A stretch of DNA of 64,000 nt from Parapristionchus giblindavisi (lineage: Eukaryota > Nematoda > Chromadorea > Rhabditida > Diplogasteridae): NCBI GenBank assembly GCA_943737045.1, contig CALSFV010000204.1, forward strand, positions 1 to 64,000, given 5' to 3'. Shown one piece after another: positions 10,830 through 30,610 of the stretch. How positions within the stretch are numbered: the first letter of the stretch is position 1; each line of letters begins with the position of its first letter. Below the pieces are notes generated by a model, which saw only the letters and a list, made by a program, of their open reading frames with translations, made no database searches and had not been told where the DNA came from. The position numbers and the translations under genes are program-made.

Positions 10830-12096
10830 GGGTTAAGTATGAAATGAAACAAGAACGCCACGTGTTCCCTCACTAATTATTATGCAGAATATTGCTTTTG
10901 CATTTTAGTCAAATAATTGTAAAGAAAATTGATTCGAAAAATCGATTACAACTGCATATCTATTGCCATAGTTTTTACAGTCATGTTTACACTTTTGACA
11001 GTCATTTTACAGTTTTTACTGTCCCAGATGCCCCAGAAAGTCCCGTATTCACCATAAAGCTAATACTACTAGTACAGGATTGTTGTGCACGCAATCGCTC
11101 AAAACATCATCATCATCCCCGTTTAGAGATCACGCAATCACCGAGAGAGTCCAGACAGGCAGAGATAGACGAGACGAGATAGTGTGCGGATCGGAGAGAG
11201 ACAGTACAGACCAGACACAGCCAAGTCGATACAAAAAACATCCATCCAATTTATAAGTGGCAATCAATCACATTGGCGAACGAACGATCGGCCAATTGGA
11301 CAGATTAATCGACATTCATCATACCATCAATCAGTGAAAACTGCCACAGAGCCAAATCGAAATCGCTTATATGGGACGGAAACCCGTCTCTAATTTTTTT
11401 CCTTTTCCAGTAATATGTTTTGACTATATATATTTGATAGAAAAAGAAATAATATTAACGAATAATAAAGCGATCAGCCAATCAATCAATTGAGTCAATA
11501 TCTTCATACATCCATATCTATTCATTTCCTTCCTTTCCCATCCATTCATTTCCATCAATCGACACACCCAATCTGCTTCCCCATCTCTTCATCTAAACTG
11601 TCATACGCACTCCTCCGTTATACCGCAATCCACTCAATCAATTGAACCGTTTTCGATCTTCTCTCGCTCTTTCCTCTCTCAGAAAATGAGAGAAAGATAA
11701 GATAGGAGGGAAGTCGCTGAACACACGCAATCAAATGACATTCTTCACTATGTAAAACCACCCCAGACAATTCGCATACATGAATTGTATACAAGGACAG
11801 ATAAATACTTAGCATATTTGCAGATACAGTTTTGAAAAGGCACGTATTCAAACTGATAAAGGGAAACTATCAGCATAGAAAAATCGGAAAACCATACCCA
11901 ATTCAATAACTTTGTTTGTTGCTATCGACGACTTACAGTTGTCAACAGAGACATAACAGAGCTACTAACTCTGCACTAACAACAGACAAAGAGTGGAGAG
12001 CTATATACTCAGAATTTAATCGCTGCCCGATACACACAGCTGCACAACTCAAACAGAATATGACTCATGCAGGCACCACAAATTGCATCTCCAACC

Positions 12097-12205
12097 ACAG
12101 TATTCTGGTCCAAGCCATTTTTCTTCCAAAGCAAGACAAAGGAGAGACCATTGTATTCGAGAGAGTTTGTATGTTGAGCGGTCGTTCTTGCTTTGAAAGT
12201 CATGA
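12097..12205 (+). repeat. Dispersed ~105-bp repeat, copy 2
   Basis: Begins CACAGTATTCTGGTCCAAGC and ends after GAGCGGTCGTTCTTGC. Homologous to 7777-7880 and 12278-12395. Confidence 0.75.
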
Positions 12206-12277
12206 GAACGCTGTGCAACACACAGAACTGCCACAAACAGAGTCTGTTTCTGTAAACGTTGCCATTGCGAAATGTAT

Positions 12278-12395
12278 ATCACAGTATTCTGGTTCAAGCC
12301 ATTTTGTTTCCATAGCGAGACAAGCGAAAGACGATTGCATTTGAGAGGGTTTCTATGTTGAGCGGTCGTTTTGGCTTTCACAGTCTATAGAACAT
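12278..12395 (+). repeat. Dispersed ~105-bp repeat, copy 3
   Basis: Begins CACAGTATTCTGGTTCAAGC and runs past GAGCGGTCGTTTTGGC. Direct orientation to copy 2, about 180 bp downstream of it, so the pair forms a short interrupted tandem. Confidence 0.75.
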
Positions 12396-13040
12396 TGTGA
12401 TATGTAAGCATTATCAAAAGAAATAGTACGAATAAGAAATACAGATACGAGAAACAATTCTACACAACGTTCCTTCAACAAAGAGAAGCTTGCCGGAATG
12501 CCAAAAAAACGGTATGGAGCGCCATGGTGAAATCGTCTGCGCTCTAGCATTCTCTTTTTTCCGGCTCTACCATGATCTCTGACACTCTCGAAACGTTGGG
12601 TTGTAAATGGAGAAGAGTTCGCAATAGTCAACGAAGAACAGAGTGTCTCTGTCATATGTATACACAGAATGTTCCGAACTATGTCTGAGTTGTGGCCGCA
12701 CAACATGCGCCTCATCAGTTACGCACAACTCAAATGACCCAATGACAATATTATAGTTCTGGGGGTTCAATGTCTGGTTCATCCAATCAATCAACTTCAA
12801 GTGTAATGACCTCTCGAGTTGTCCCCCAGACTCGTACGCTCTTTCTCATTGCCAGTACTAACGGACAAAAAGAACCCCGATAAACAAAAGTACATTACAC
12901 CAAGGTCAGGAGATCAGAAGAATAGAAACCCCTAATGAACTTCCGCGTTCAATTACATCTAATAAATTAAAAATCAATCGATAATCGATCAAGCAATAAT
13001 TATGCACACCAGGGCAGACAATATAGCTCTTCCACATTAA

Positions 13041-13153
13041 ATGAACATCCCGAGCTAATTTCGAACACTCCTCTCTGGCCACATTTTCTCGCATTCTTTG
13101 TCAGCCTGAGATTATTGCCAGAGCGGATAGTAAAAATGAGCTGGGGTGTGTCA
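13041..13153. mobile_element. TTAA-flanked MITE copy
   Basis: 113 bp, same length as the copy at 1146-1258, flanked by TTAA at 13037-13040 and 13154-13157. Inner arms are mutated (CGAACACTCCTCTCTGGCC / GCCAGAGCGGATAG), so it is older than the type copy. Confidence 0.65.
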
Positions 13154-13212
13154 TTAAAGTTCAAGTATTGTTTTTTTTGTAAGCTGTAGTATCCATTGTT
13201 CACAAGAACAAT

Positions 13213-13328
13213 CATAGGTCGAAAAGTATGTTACAAACTGCGAAGCCAATTTTTAGCCGAGAATTACCGAAAAATCGAAAAACCTGATCGTTTTTTTGAA
13301 AATGTACAAAGTAACTATTCGACCTATC
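13213..13328. mobile_element. hAT-like MITE (CATAGGTCGAA family), TSD AGAACAAT
   Basis: 116 bp; ends CATAGGTCGAAAAG and CTATTCGACCTATC; perfect 8-bp TSD AGAACAAT at 13205-13212 and 13329-13336. Sister element at 30695-30816. A single matching end (CATAGGTCGAATAGCTA) at about 44872 may be a solo relic. Confidence 0.88.
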
Positions 13329-16300
13329 AGAACAATAGATCTTTGTACAGACACAACAGACATTCTTCACGCTTCCTAATACACGAGGCAGAAAAAAACG
13401 CTCCAATCCCTATCCAAATCTCTAATCTCATCTCAGTGACTCACATAGAGGTGTGCGTGAATAAAGGAGCTCACAATATGCCAGCCCCTCTACTCATGCA
13501 AGCGCCACGTCCTGTAGTCATACGCGATCAGGTGAGATTATGAGTTGAGATTACCGGTGTCCTATCTTTTCCCGTCATGGCTTTAACCCCACTAACGAGT
13601 TCCCCAATTGCATGATGGGGTACATAAATACTAGGGGTTATATGCATACTTTCTGATTACCAGGTACAAGCCCAGATTACAGATTACAAGTTCCAACACA
13701 TACAAGAATGTGACTGCTTGATCAACGATCAACTAAAAAGCGCCTGGTTCGACCTTGGGGTGTAAGCGGTCTCGTCTAATCTTTGCTCTATCTCTGTACG
13801 CTACTCTCACGCTCTCATGCACCCTCTCAATCCGCTGCGCAAACCATTCCATTCAACCGGAAGAATAAGAATAAGAAGATGAAAGATGAATGAATGAGGG
13901 GAAGAACAAGAGATTGAGATATAGAGACAGAGGTAGGCAGAGATAGAGATAGTCAGAAGCTTAAAAATATAAGAAGTATACTTAGGAAGGATATTTACAT
14001 GAGCAAGAGTCAGACAAATAGAGATAGATCTGATACAATTAAACATAGACCCGACAAGGACAGATAAATAAGATTAATATAACAGATGATATTACAGGCA
14101 AACAGACTGACTGACAGATCAGAGATGGACAAATGCTATTGAAGAGCTTGTTCCCGGTGCGATAAGGTTGCCATGCGCACTAACACCTACTGCGCGGGAG
14201 AGAAAAAGCACACGAGCGTAGACATCCAAGCATATCCCCTCTATATCTGGTTCAGGAGCATCCCCCCATATCCCCGTTGAAACCGATGACCGATGAAAAG
14301 ACACAAAAAGCAAATCATCCTGGGGATGATCCCCACAACAAAAGATATGGGTCAGTGGCGTATCATCTCCCGGAAGAATGCGCGCGGAGCAAAGGGAAGA
14401 GTAGCAATTCGCCCGCAAGATTGATGCAGCAGAGAGAACGGATATGAGGCCATCGCACTTGATGAGCGATATATAAAATTAATAAATTAAGTTGAATTAA
14501 TAATAATTAAAAGGTATACATTTGCATGCACGTTAATGTTAAAATAAAATAATGTTATAGAATATCGATTTGTAATCTATTGCATCATAATGGATAGGAT
14601 CATCCAGCGCTTCGCATAATAACTCACAGTGTTTCGAGATTGGTCATGGCATGAGATGAAGGTAGAGCGAAGAGAGAGTAAGAAAGAACACAGACGGTTA
14701 AATTACACCATGATGCACCATATCGTAATTGGTTTGGTATTTTGCCGAGTTCTCTATGACCACACTACCTTTGTTGAAAAAAAAAACACTGTATAACTAA
14801 TTACCAAAAATTAGCAATTCATCTATTGCAGAAACATGCGACACTACTATTCCCTATCTCCACCACAGAAACTCTCGCCAATACATAAACATATACTCTA
14901 AAAGTACAGTACTACCGGCAGTAAACGTCAATCAATCAATAATATAATTGGCTTCTAACTGTATCAATACACAACATTTCACCATGTTGTCCAAAAGGCA
15001 AATACCATAACACAGATACGGTAACTGGTTACGACGGCCGCGTGATCAACAGTCAATCACAAATGTACGTGTCTTTGTCTCGTAATAATCGAGCACTACT
15101 TCCGGTCCATAATAAGAACGAGAACGGTAGATTAGGAACGTGCTTCTACAGAACGCATGCTTTCCGAGTCTACACTCTCACTCCTGTCTGGCTCTTTCAT
15201 GTAGTGTTCAAAACATAACACAAAACAATACCCGAGTTGTTCAACAGTGAGAGTCAAGTGAAAGAACATTTGACGAAACGCATTACAGTATACTACTAAG
15301 TCCACTACAAGTATAAAAGTACACTTTAAGTTTTGAAATACCCCCAGCCTGTTACCCAATAAGAAAGCACTATTGCTCCAAAGTTCAAAAGAACAGAGCA
15401 GTGAAGAAACGAAATGAGTGACAAATACTCTCCTTTCAATCTCATACCTCAGAGTGGTTTCAAACCAGCAATTTCTAATGCCATTTCAAGGACACTGTGA
15501 AACGTAAAATCACCTGCTAGCACTCGCTATTTCACGCAAAACCGCTAATAATCACCTAGAACTCAATGGAAAATACAAAAAAATATATCCTACCATATTT
15601 TCGGCGTAGTCTTGTGCGAGTGATGTGAGCGGCACCGAGGAAGGAAGAATAAGGGGTGAGAATACAAAAGGTGGGGTGAAAACGGCGAGTAGACGTGCGA
15701 TCCCCACACACAACCAACCCCACTACACTCTGTCCGCGGTGTGCTCTCTCACTTTTGCACGCTCTCTCGTCGCTACTCTCGTCGTCTGGCCGCTCTGCCC
15801 GCTTGCCAGTGTCTCTCGTCCACTGACAAATCGCGCCATCCGTGAGCGCACGCACGCCCGACGGGTTCAAAGAGCGGACTAGAGGCAGCAATGGTCAAGA
15901 TAGCAGTAGTCTTACAGAGACGCAGACACAAAAGTCTGCACCGCTCTTATCATGCTCCACGACAATATGATGACACGGCATATTGGCCCCTCGCCCCCTG
16001 TCCCTCTACGAAAGTCTCCCTGCACACTACACTACGGCCACGAAACAACTGATAAACACATCAAAATTGCGTGTGTCACATCAAAAACGCAGACTCTGCT
16101 GTCCCTTGATATCTCGCCAAATCAAGTTCAAAGTCCATAGATCAAAGGCCAAAGTTCAAAGATCAAGACTCACCTCAATGGCGCTCGACCATGCAGTTTC
16201 CTGCCTCAGGGGGGTATCTAGCACATGTTCTAAATCAATGCATGGTCCCGCCCTTTTCCTTCTGCCCCTATTGTTGCTAACCGCACACACATGTGCACTC

Positions 16301-16465
16301 CAGTTTCAATACATAACCCCCCTCTCATTCTAATTCCAGCCCCCTCACTCTACCGGATTGATCCGGTCGTCGGGGCAGTCCCTTCTACCTTTCTATTCTT
16401 GCGCAATCATTTCTAATAACATCCAGGGGTGTGAGAGTACGATATGAGCACTCTTTCCCTTTGTC

Positions 16466-16550
16466 ATCTTTACATTTGCCCTACGCCGTAACCTCCCGCA
16501 TAAAGACGGGGACGCGGCGGAGGCACGCAAGGCAACTGTAACGATGCATT
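16466..16550. repeat. MITE copy, TACATTTGCC / GGCAACTGTAACG ends
   Basis: Diverged inverted repeat with CCTACGCCGTAACC near one end and GGCGGAGGCACGCAAGGC near the other. Better copies are at 51575-51677 and 53500-53587, which show GTTACATTTACCTTACGTGC and its complement. Confidence 0.5.
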
Positions 16551-17275
16551 TGTCAGTAAGTTTCTATATACATACTTTATGGAATAAATGAATAAATAAA
16601 TAACATCGACAAACGAGAGCGGAGTGGAAATTACCGAGAAATACAAGCCAAAAGCTTGTGGAATGACAAAAAGACCATGACATTTCGTCGCAAAACTAAC
16701 TCTGGTTAGAAATGGTGACAAATGCATTGCAGGGCAATAAAACGCTCGAACTGTTTGCACACTCAGAACCAAAAATCATCGTATATTTGGATAGGTTAAA
16801 CCCTCTGACGCATGCCACAGCAATGTTTCATGAACAAAACAATGATAGATAATGACTTGCCAGAGGCATGTAGACTAAAAAAGTTAAATGGTAGAAAAAA
16901 GTCCACAGCAATCCAGATTCAAAATCTAGAGTCCACACCACAAATACAAGGTGAAACTCGCGACACACAAATCCAACCTCTCCAAAAAGCTCGTTAGATA
17001 CACACAATTCGTGCGCGCGTGCGGTAACGCCTCAGGCATTCCCACACCTGCACAAAACCAGACACCATAAGACGATCCAATGCTTGAATAAATTCACTTT
17101 ATTACTCCATTCTTTATACAATTCGAAAACAAACATTAGAACGCATACACAGGGCGTGGTGCCTACCATATCTTTGATCTACAGTATACATACAATATCA
17201 ATCTATAATATGAAAACAATCGCGATCAGGATCGTGATCTATTAGCGAGAACCGGAGAATCGTTTGAGCCGGGCA

Positions 17276-20169
17276 TTAGGCAACCGTAAACGTCGCCTTG
17301 GTCACACCTTCCAGACCGCACTCGATGACATCTCCCGGCTTCACAGGGCCGACGCCGGCTGGTGTACCGGTCAGCACGATGTCGCCCTCGTCAAGGGTGA
17401 CGAATCTGCAATTGAACGTATGCAAATGAGCTGTTGCATTCTATGGAGACTAAAGTTTACAAAGTGATCACCACACTCTGGTAACCGCCTATCAATTAGA
17501 AATAATAGAGCAAGGGATAGATTAAAAATGGTTGTGTTACACGAATTTAAAGAAAACAGCAACTACGGCAGGACAGTGTGGATAGAAACAGGATATGGTA
17601 TACGGTGGGATACGGTATCAGGCAATCAATATACATTTTCGGTGACCTCACCAAATTATTTTTATATAGTGGGTCGATTTTTTTCTTTTTTTCCTGCCGT
17701 AGTTGCTGTTTTCTTAAAATTCGTGTAACACAACATAAGAAATTAGCTTTATATAGAGGGTCGACCCTGAAAATGAGCCGTATATAGTGGGTCAATCCTC
17801 ACTTAGTGAGGGTATGAAAATGTTTTGTAATCAATACCCCCGAAAATGCTTCTACTCACTGTGTGGCATACTCCATGATGGTGGGAATATCGAACATCAT
17901 CAGATTCGTCTTCGCCCGCTGTTTCTGCACGCCGTTGATGAGGCAGTACAGCTCGAGCGCGTGTGGATCTAGAATAATAATAATAAAAATATTAATATTA
18001 TTATTATTAATCGTAATAAAAAGATACAATTATCATGATACTTATTATTATTACTTTGCCCCCAAATGAAGCATTGAAAACACCGATAAATGCACAAAAT
18101 ATACTAAAGACAAGAGACTAGAATGCACCAGGCATATTCTTGCTTGACTACTATCTTTACCACAACAACAATAATAAGAATAATAATATGATTTGTGCGG
18201 AGTAAAATATATCTACTAACATGTATAGATATTACCTAGTGCGCGGAATTGAACGACCGACAGTACCTACTATGTCCAAAGAATAGATTCACACCATACA
18301 GGGGGGGGGTTAAAATTTTTTCGATCGAATGCCCCTGTAGAATCGAGCTCCAGGCATACCTTGCCATATCCTCGCAGTGCGAGGATTGACCCACTATATA
18401 AGGCCCATTTTAGGCCACTTGATAAAAAAGGAAGCTAAAAATGACGTTTTTTAAACTAAAATAACGAATTTTGTGAATCAACCCACCCTATTTCGAGAAT
18501 TGACCCACTATATAAAAATAAGCGGCGAGGGTACCGAAAATGTATGGCTCCAGGTACCCCCCCCCCGCCCATGTATGATTCACCCAATCAGTACTCACCG
18601 GGAACTTTTGACTTGGGCACAAACTCCCCAATCGGACAGGACGAATCGAATGATTTGGCGAGGAACCACGGAGCAGATGCCTTCTTCGCTTCATCCTACA
18701 ACATTATCGATTACCAATTATCGATTGAAGGAATACAATATTATTATTATTATTATTATTCTCATTATCGATTAGCTCATAGGAGACAACATGTAATCTC
18801 ACTGGCTATTGGTTCTACCAAAAATTCATCGTTGAAACAGTAATTTTTCACTGGATAGCTCTTTTGAAACAAAAAATTCACAGCATTTCGTACTACAGAT
18901 TTTCAGGCAATATATTCAAAGATAGATACTGTGTGATTCTTGTCATTGTGAGTGATAGAATAGAATGTATTTCTTGAGTATGGTCGATGTGAGACAAGAA
19001 GAATAAATTGATTATTTATTGACGTTTCGATGATATATACTTTGTTGTAGACCCCATGATTTTCCACCATCATATACTGTTCTTTGTAGGTAATTCATTC
19101 TGATGATGATGCGTATATAGCATCGAAACGTAAATAAATAATCAATTCATTCTTCTTGTCTCACATCGATCATACTCAAGAAATACATTCTATTCTATCA
19201 CTCGCAATATATTCACTCAATGAAGCTAATAATCAATATCATCCGCTACAGTAATCTCGCTATTCAAATATGACGGGGTCCCACCTGGAAGTCCCTGGCG
19301 GTCATGTCGAGCGCGATCGTGTATCCGGACACGTAGTCGTACGCGGCGGCTTTGCTCACAGCCGTGGCCTTCTTGCCAATCACCACAGCGAGTTCGGCCT
19401 CTTGATGTAGATTGACGCAACCTGACAGATAATCGATAATTATATAATTGATATTTACCGTAGAACTACGGTAGATCGAAAACTACGGTAGATATATTGT
19501 TGTACTTTCAGGCAACTCCAAAGTTGTTTGCAGGGAAACAAGTAATACATCGAATGTATTAATCGTTTTCATGCAAATAGTCGATTTCATGAATATTTTA
19601 GATTCATTCTAACGGCCATTACTACCACATAACAGCTACAGTATCCCTGCCGCCAAATCAAAATTCTACCGTACCCGACAGTCACAGTATCCGTTGCATA
19701 CCGTACCTGGTGGCGCTCTGATCGGTTCGCCCTGCTCGATGATCGCATTGGCCGTCTTCACGAACAGCAGGGGCTTGGTCGGGATCGCGTTGCCCAGCTC
19801 CTGCAGTTATTTTGTGATTATTATTCATTTATCACTATTTATTTACTTTTTATTTATTTGTTTATTTATTTATTGTTTAATTATTTACTGGTGACAATTA
19901 TTGTGGATGCATTCTGTCTCTACAAATTAGCGATTGTGATATTGAGACATATCATATTGCATTACGCATAAACAAGCAAACAATGCAACCACCCAACTTT
20001 TTTTTTAATATTTAAAAAAAATTACCTTTGCATGGTCCACATAGTTCCTGCCCACGCAGACGATCTTCCGACAAGCAGACCTTAGCGTCATCTGGATTTT
20101 TACATGATTAAATACATAATTGGTTTAAAATATAATAACAAAGATTGAAACCTGCGTCGTTTCAGCCAT
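17276..20169 (-). CDS. Fumarylacetoacetate hydrolase-domain protein, FAHD1-type acylpyruvase (7 exons, 216 aa)
   Basis: Mg-dependent hydrolase of acylpyruvates, with oxaloacetate decarboxylase activity known for mitochondrial FAHD1. Exons: 20169-20152, 20091-20026, 19800-19707, 19421-19285, 18695-18599, 17968-17860, 17405-17276; 651 nt in phase, 216 aa (human protein about 224). The N-terminal part has GRNYVDHAK, the substrate-pocket segment of the family. The metal site is visible as HQEAE (E67, E69) and ALD (D98); the C-terminal signature [13 protein letters not shown] is present. The first exon codes only MAETTQ. No clear mitochondrial presequence is seen, so a longer 5' form from an unseen exon is possible. 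Intron 4 carries a foldback element (18951-19206) and a separate WD-like repeat fragment of the GACCCACTATATAA family. Gene order alone suggests no operon with the reductase. Confidence 0.95.
17640..17830. repeat. GACCCACTATATAA-family repeat, copy in acylpyruvase intron
   Basis: Contains TATATAGTGGGTCGA, TATATAGAGGGTCGACCC and TATATAGTGGGTCAATCCTC, ending in GAGGGTATGAAAATG. The family recurs at 18355-18550, 30927-31083, 51745-51945 and 58021-58182. Confidence 0.6.
18355..18550. repeat. GACCCACTATATAA-family repeat
   Basis: Internal tandem-like units of GGATTGACCCACTATATAA and GAATTGACCCACTATATAA, with ends CATACCTTGCCATATCCTCG and GAGGGTACCGAAAATGTATG. The copy at 51745-51945 is the same unit in the opposite orientation. 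Confidence 0.7.
18951..19206. repeat. Foldback element in acylpyruvase intron 4
   Basis: About 256 bp with long inverted arms: GTGATAGAATAGAATGTATT at the left pairs with AATACATTCTATTCTATCAC at the right, continuing through the GAGACAAGAAGAAT / ATTCTTCTTGTCTC segments and a TCGAAACGT core. A MITE-like element inside an intron, with no effect on the exon frame. Confidence 0.75.
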
Positions 20170-22650
20170 ATTCGAGCTCAAACCGCACGAGAGAGAAATC
20201 AGAGTGAGAGAAGAGATAAAGACGAGGAGAGAAAGTTGCAGAGGCAGAGACTGATAGAGAACGAGAAAACGAGGAGAAGGCAGAGAAAAAGAGTGAAAGA
20301 AGGGAACAGAAAGAGACTAGAGGAAAGAGAGTGCGCATAGACATAGATAACATACGAAAATAGTCAATAACACAGTGTTCGCGCCCACAGGAAAGGTGGT
20401 AAACAATAATAGAGCCAAGACAGTAATATCATCACAATGAGCACGTTATATAATATATAATTTTACTTTAGTTATATAATTTTCATGCCTTTTCTATAAT
20501 ATACTTCAATTTCATTTCAATGAATCGCAATGATAACAATCATTCGAAAACGAAAATGATGTTTTTCTCTATTTCTAAATGACATTCACACTTGCTTCTT
20601 TTGTTCTCACCCACCTCTCATACGGCACGAACATAATCAATAACAATGCGTTCATCAACGCCTATCTTGTGTAAGCGAGAGAACGAATGAGTATTAACAA
20701 ATCCTTTATCATCAATAGTTTAGCTGAGAAGGTACAAGTTAACGTCCCGATTCGATCGTTACATTTATTTATCAGAATAATATATTCAATAAATAAACAC
20801 ATCGATCACATACAGTCACGCTCGAACTCCCTCCCCGCGGCACGCCGCCTTTCGTTTTATGAACTGAATAAGCAAATACAAATTATGTTAATAGCCACGA
20901 TCGTTAACTTATCCGATAACCTCACAAGCAGAAACAAAACATTATCCATCCAAAACCACACGTGTCCGAATTTTAAATTCACGCGCTCACTATTTCAACA
21001 TCAGGGATTCAAATGAACGCGGGAATTCAAAGACACATCCAGAGCTAATTTGGAAGTAGACAAAGAGAGAGCATTGCCAGAGCGGGGTTTTAAACTGGCT
21101 CGGAGTGTACCTTTAAACTCCCGCGTTTCCCCGACTCCCAGAACCTGAAAGTGAGCGCGCAAAAATCGGACGGCTGAGTTTTTGGAAAAAAATATCGAAA
21201 GTCAACCAGTATTTTTTTTCTGTTTGTAAGGATATCGGATAAGTCAACCATCGAGACATTAACTTAATTTTTATTTGCATATTTAGTTCACAAAGCGAAA
21301 GTCGGCATAGGCGGCACGCCTCGTGCCACGGAGAGGGCGATCGAGCGGGACCGTAGCCTGACGATCATCCCAAGTTTAAGACGGAAGAAAAGATTGCTCA
21401 AGGAGCGCGAGAAAACGCTTGCTTTATATAGAGAATGATGAAAAAGGGAGAAAATGGAGTGATTTGTTTTGATAAAAAGACAAACAAGAAAGGGTTTCAA
21501 CAAGAAATCAAATGAGAAAGGAGGGGGTTTGCAATCAACCAATGGGGCGTTAAATTACCGAGAATATCTCGAAAACGTAACATATATGGGGGAGGTCGGG
21601 AGATAGGACGTGTTGGAAACAAAGAACAAGGATAATGGCTCACTCGGTGATATAAGCAAAGGAACAGAAAAGAAAAGAGGAAAATGGGCGGGGCTTAGCG
21701 TCCACACTCCCTTGGAAATGTCGTGCCTTTACCAATAACAACAATGCATCATGATCGATTAGATAAATAGAACAAGAGGATACGGTAGCCTACTACTGTA
21801 GAAGGGGCGGTGTATAGATGATGATGATGGTGAAGCTATTATATAGTGAGAGTGAAGAGAGAGAGGGGGCATCGAATGGAGAAGGGCACACCGAGTCGCT
21901 CACACACACCGTATCTTAAAGAGGGAAAAAACCAGTTTGCGATAGATTCAAATCGTGCTACCGTACCTTCTCCGTGTGCGACACCATGTACTGATGTTGG
22001 TAGTGGGGTGTGTGTGGTGTACCTCTGCCGCTGCGGCACAGCTGCTGCTTCCGTGGCAACCTGCACGCGGAATTATTAGTAATGTGATGTTAAAATTTTT
22101 AAAAAATTTCGTTGAAAGAGTTTACGAAGCTTTGCTGCTTTTCCAATTACTTTTACAATCACAAAATTAACACAACTTTTCACTTTTCCATCAACTTTTT
22201 CAAGATTTTAACACCAAATAAGAGGACTCTTGTCCTGTGAGATGCGTGTTTCACGTACACATCATCATCACTTCCATTTACACCAGAGACAATTTTTGTA
22301 TAACGGCAATTATTGTATTGTAACAAAACGAAGAAAACTCAAAAACATCATTTAAATAAATAAAAATACCGTACACAGTCCGGGTGATAGAGAGCATTGG
22401 AGAGAGGTACGGTGGGTGTGACGACGCGATTGATGATGATAGAGGGAGTGAGAGAGGGGAAGAGATAGCACAAGAGACGGGGAGAGTGAGTGAACAAGGC
22501 CAGACGATAAAGGGGAATACAAAGAGAGACTGAATGAACGATAGAGTAGAAAGAGCAGAGAGACAAGAGTAAATGAGAGAGACAAAGATAGATAGAGAAA
22601 GAAGACGAAGCGAGGAATGGGAAAAGTCGCCACACACCACCGCACCCTCG
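20170..22650. other. Intergenic between acylpyruvase 5' end and eRF1 3' end
   Basis: No exon chain recognised. Contains a purine-rich stretch at 20190-20340 just upstream of the acylpyruvase ATG, a decayed TTAA MITE at 21031-21112 and GAGAGAG-rich simple sequence at 22440-22620 that would lie in the eRF1 3' UTR. Confidence 0.45.
21031..21112. mobile_element. Decayed TTAA-type MITE
   Basis: Shares AGAGCTAATTT, GCATTGCCAGAGCGG and GTGTACCTTTAAA with the 1146-1258 family. The right TTAA (21113-21116) is kept; the left flank is altered to TCAA. Internal deletion likely. Confidence 0.5.
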
Positions 22651-29141
<6,491 letters not shown>

Positions 29142-29788
29142 GCTTCTACTTAAAATACAAACTATATTAATATTATTATTAATAATAATAGTAATTATAA
29201 CTATTTTATTCAACAAACGATAACAAGAATAACAAGGCAAGAAACGAGTGCAAGAAATATGAGAATATGGTCTCAGAGTGGCAATAATCGTTATCGTATC
29301 TGCTGCTATATACAATGAAGGCATATGCATAAGGGGAAGGAATTCAGTTTCGCTTCCACTAGCGAAAGAAAAATCGAACAAATGTCGCGCGAGGTAAACA
29401 ACTCCATAACAAGCTACGTGTGGGTAAAGGCTACCCTAATCTCGTTGAAAATATACGGAATACCAAAATAATAGTATCGATTCGAAAGTGCAAAATACAA
29501 AATGGACCACAGGTCGATATTGCGTAACGGACAAGGAGAAATGATGTGCAAGTATGTCCTTGCAAGCAACAAGAGTGAATGCATGTCACAGAACGAAAAT
29601 AGCTTGTTGTGCAGTGTGTGTAAATATATCTACGATTGAGCAATGCGCGCCAAAAATAGGCTAACATTGTGCAAGAGGTCAAAACCAGCGAGTGAGAGAG
29701 AGAAGTAGTTCGGGCGAGTAGTGTGGTGTGGTCGCGCACATTTCAGAAAACGCAGAAAGCAGCGCACACAATGGCCTAAAAGCAGCTC
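29142..29788. other. eRF1 5' flank up to the duplication breakpoint
   Basis: No exon seen. This is unique sequence between the eRF1 start and the left edge of the survivin duplication; sequence homology with the second copy begins abruptly at about 29789. Confidence 0.5.
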
Positions 29789-30466
29789 ACTTTCGCGCCG
29801 CATCAAGTCAAATGATTTCAAGGGCGATTAAGCGACACAGAGAAAGATGCACAAATAACGTCACATTCAGGAAAATCAATCGATACGTCAGGAATGACGA
29901 TAAACAAGGATTAAAGCAGCCAGAAGGGAGCGAGTCCAGTTGGGGTGGTGTGCTTACAGTATGGCATGTGGTGCGCACCATGAATCAGGCGATTCAAAAG
30001 CGAGCACACCACGCTTGTCAAGTACCATTTCACCGGAATCCAAACCGGATTTGAAAGATTAATTAGCATATTTTTGTACACATAATAAGTGACTTTATCA
30101 CGAGCGCGGGCACTTCATAATTACATACATAATGAATGGTTGAACAGACAATTGGGTAATTAATAATTATTAAATGTAAGTACAGGTAGGCATTGTACAA
30201 ATACAAAGGGAAGAGGGGGGGGGGGGGCATTTCTTCCGATAACAAGATCATTAAATTTCATAATTTCCCAGATTAGGATAAGATAGCGATGAATGTTCCG
30301 AAACACCATTTCATTTTGCTTAAAAGCCAACAAATGGGAGGTGAGATCTTGTAGTCGGAAGATGGGGTAGATGCATGAAACGACTAGGGAAGGCAATGAC
30401 TGAATGGGATAGTGAAGAGGATGGTTAGGAAATCAATAATTGGTTAGAAAATCAATAATTGGCAGA

Positions 30467-30567
30467 TTATGACGGTAGTTTCATAGTCTCCGTGACATAC
30501 TTAGCAGCTCGCGAGAAATCGCTAATCATTTTGTCCATCTGTTCGCCCTGAAATGGATAAAAATACA

Positions 30568-30610
<43 letters not shown>

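Larger units (their letters stand above)
10838..17275. other. 6.4-kb region without a recognisable gene
   Basis: I find no exon chain that links in phase. The region holds the dispersed repeat pair at 12097-12395, a TTAA MITE at 13041-13153, a hAT MITE at 13213-13328, a MITE near 16466-16550, and purine- or pyrimidine-rich simple sequence (for example GATAGAGATAG-type runs around 13860-14060). It is the upstream region of the reductase gene and the 3' flank of the acylpyruvase gene; an AATAAA for the latter (minus strand) lies at about 17097-17103. Confidence 0.5.

Noticed and set aside
11916..12715. Overlapping open frames on both strands of more than 100 codons
   Set aside because: They lie over the dispersed 105-bp repeats, show no splice-linked extension and no recognisable motif; both strands being open suggests chance in low-stop sequence.
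15556..15891. A 5' coding exon of the b5 reductase ending in ATG before GTAGGATA
   Set aside because: Possible, but it would add only a start codon after a 5.2-kb intron. The ATG at 10326 already gives a normal-length protein with its membrane anchor, so I left the exon out.
29728..30054. 108-codon plus-strand frame shared with 56875-57297
   Set aside because: Its conservation is explained by the segmental duplication as a whole; there is no codon-type substitution pattern and no known motif.
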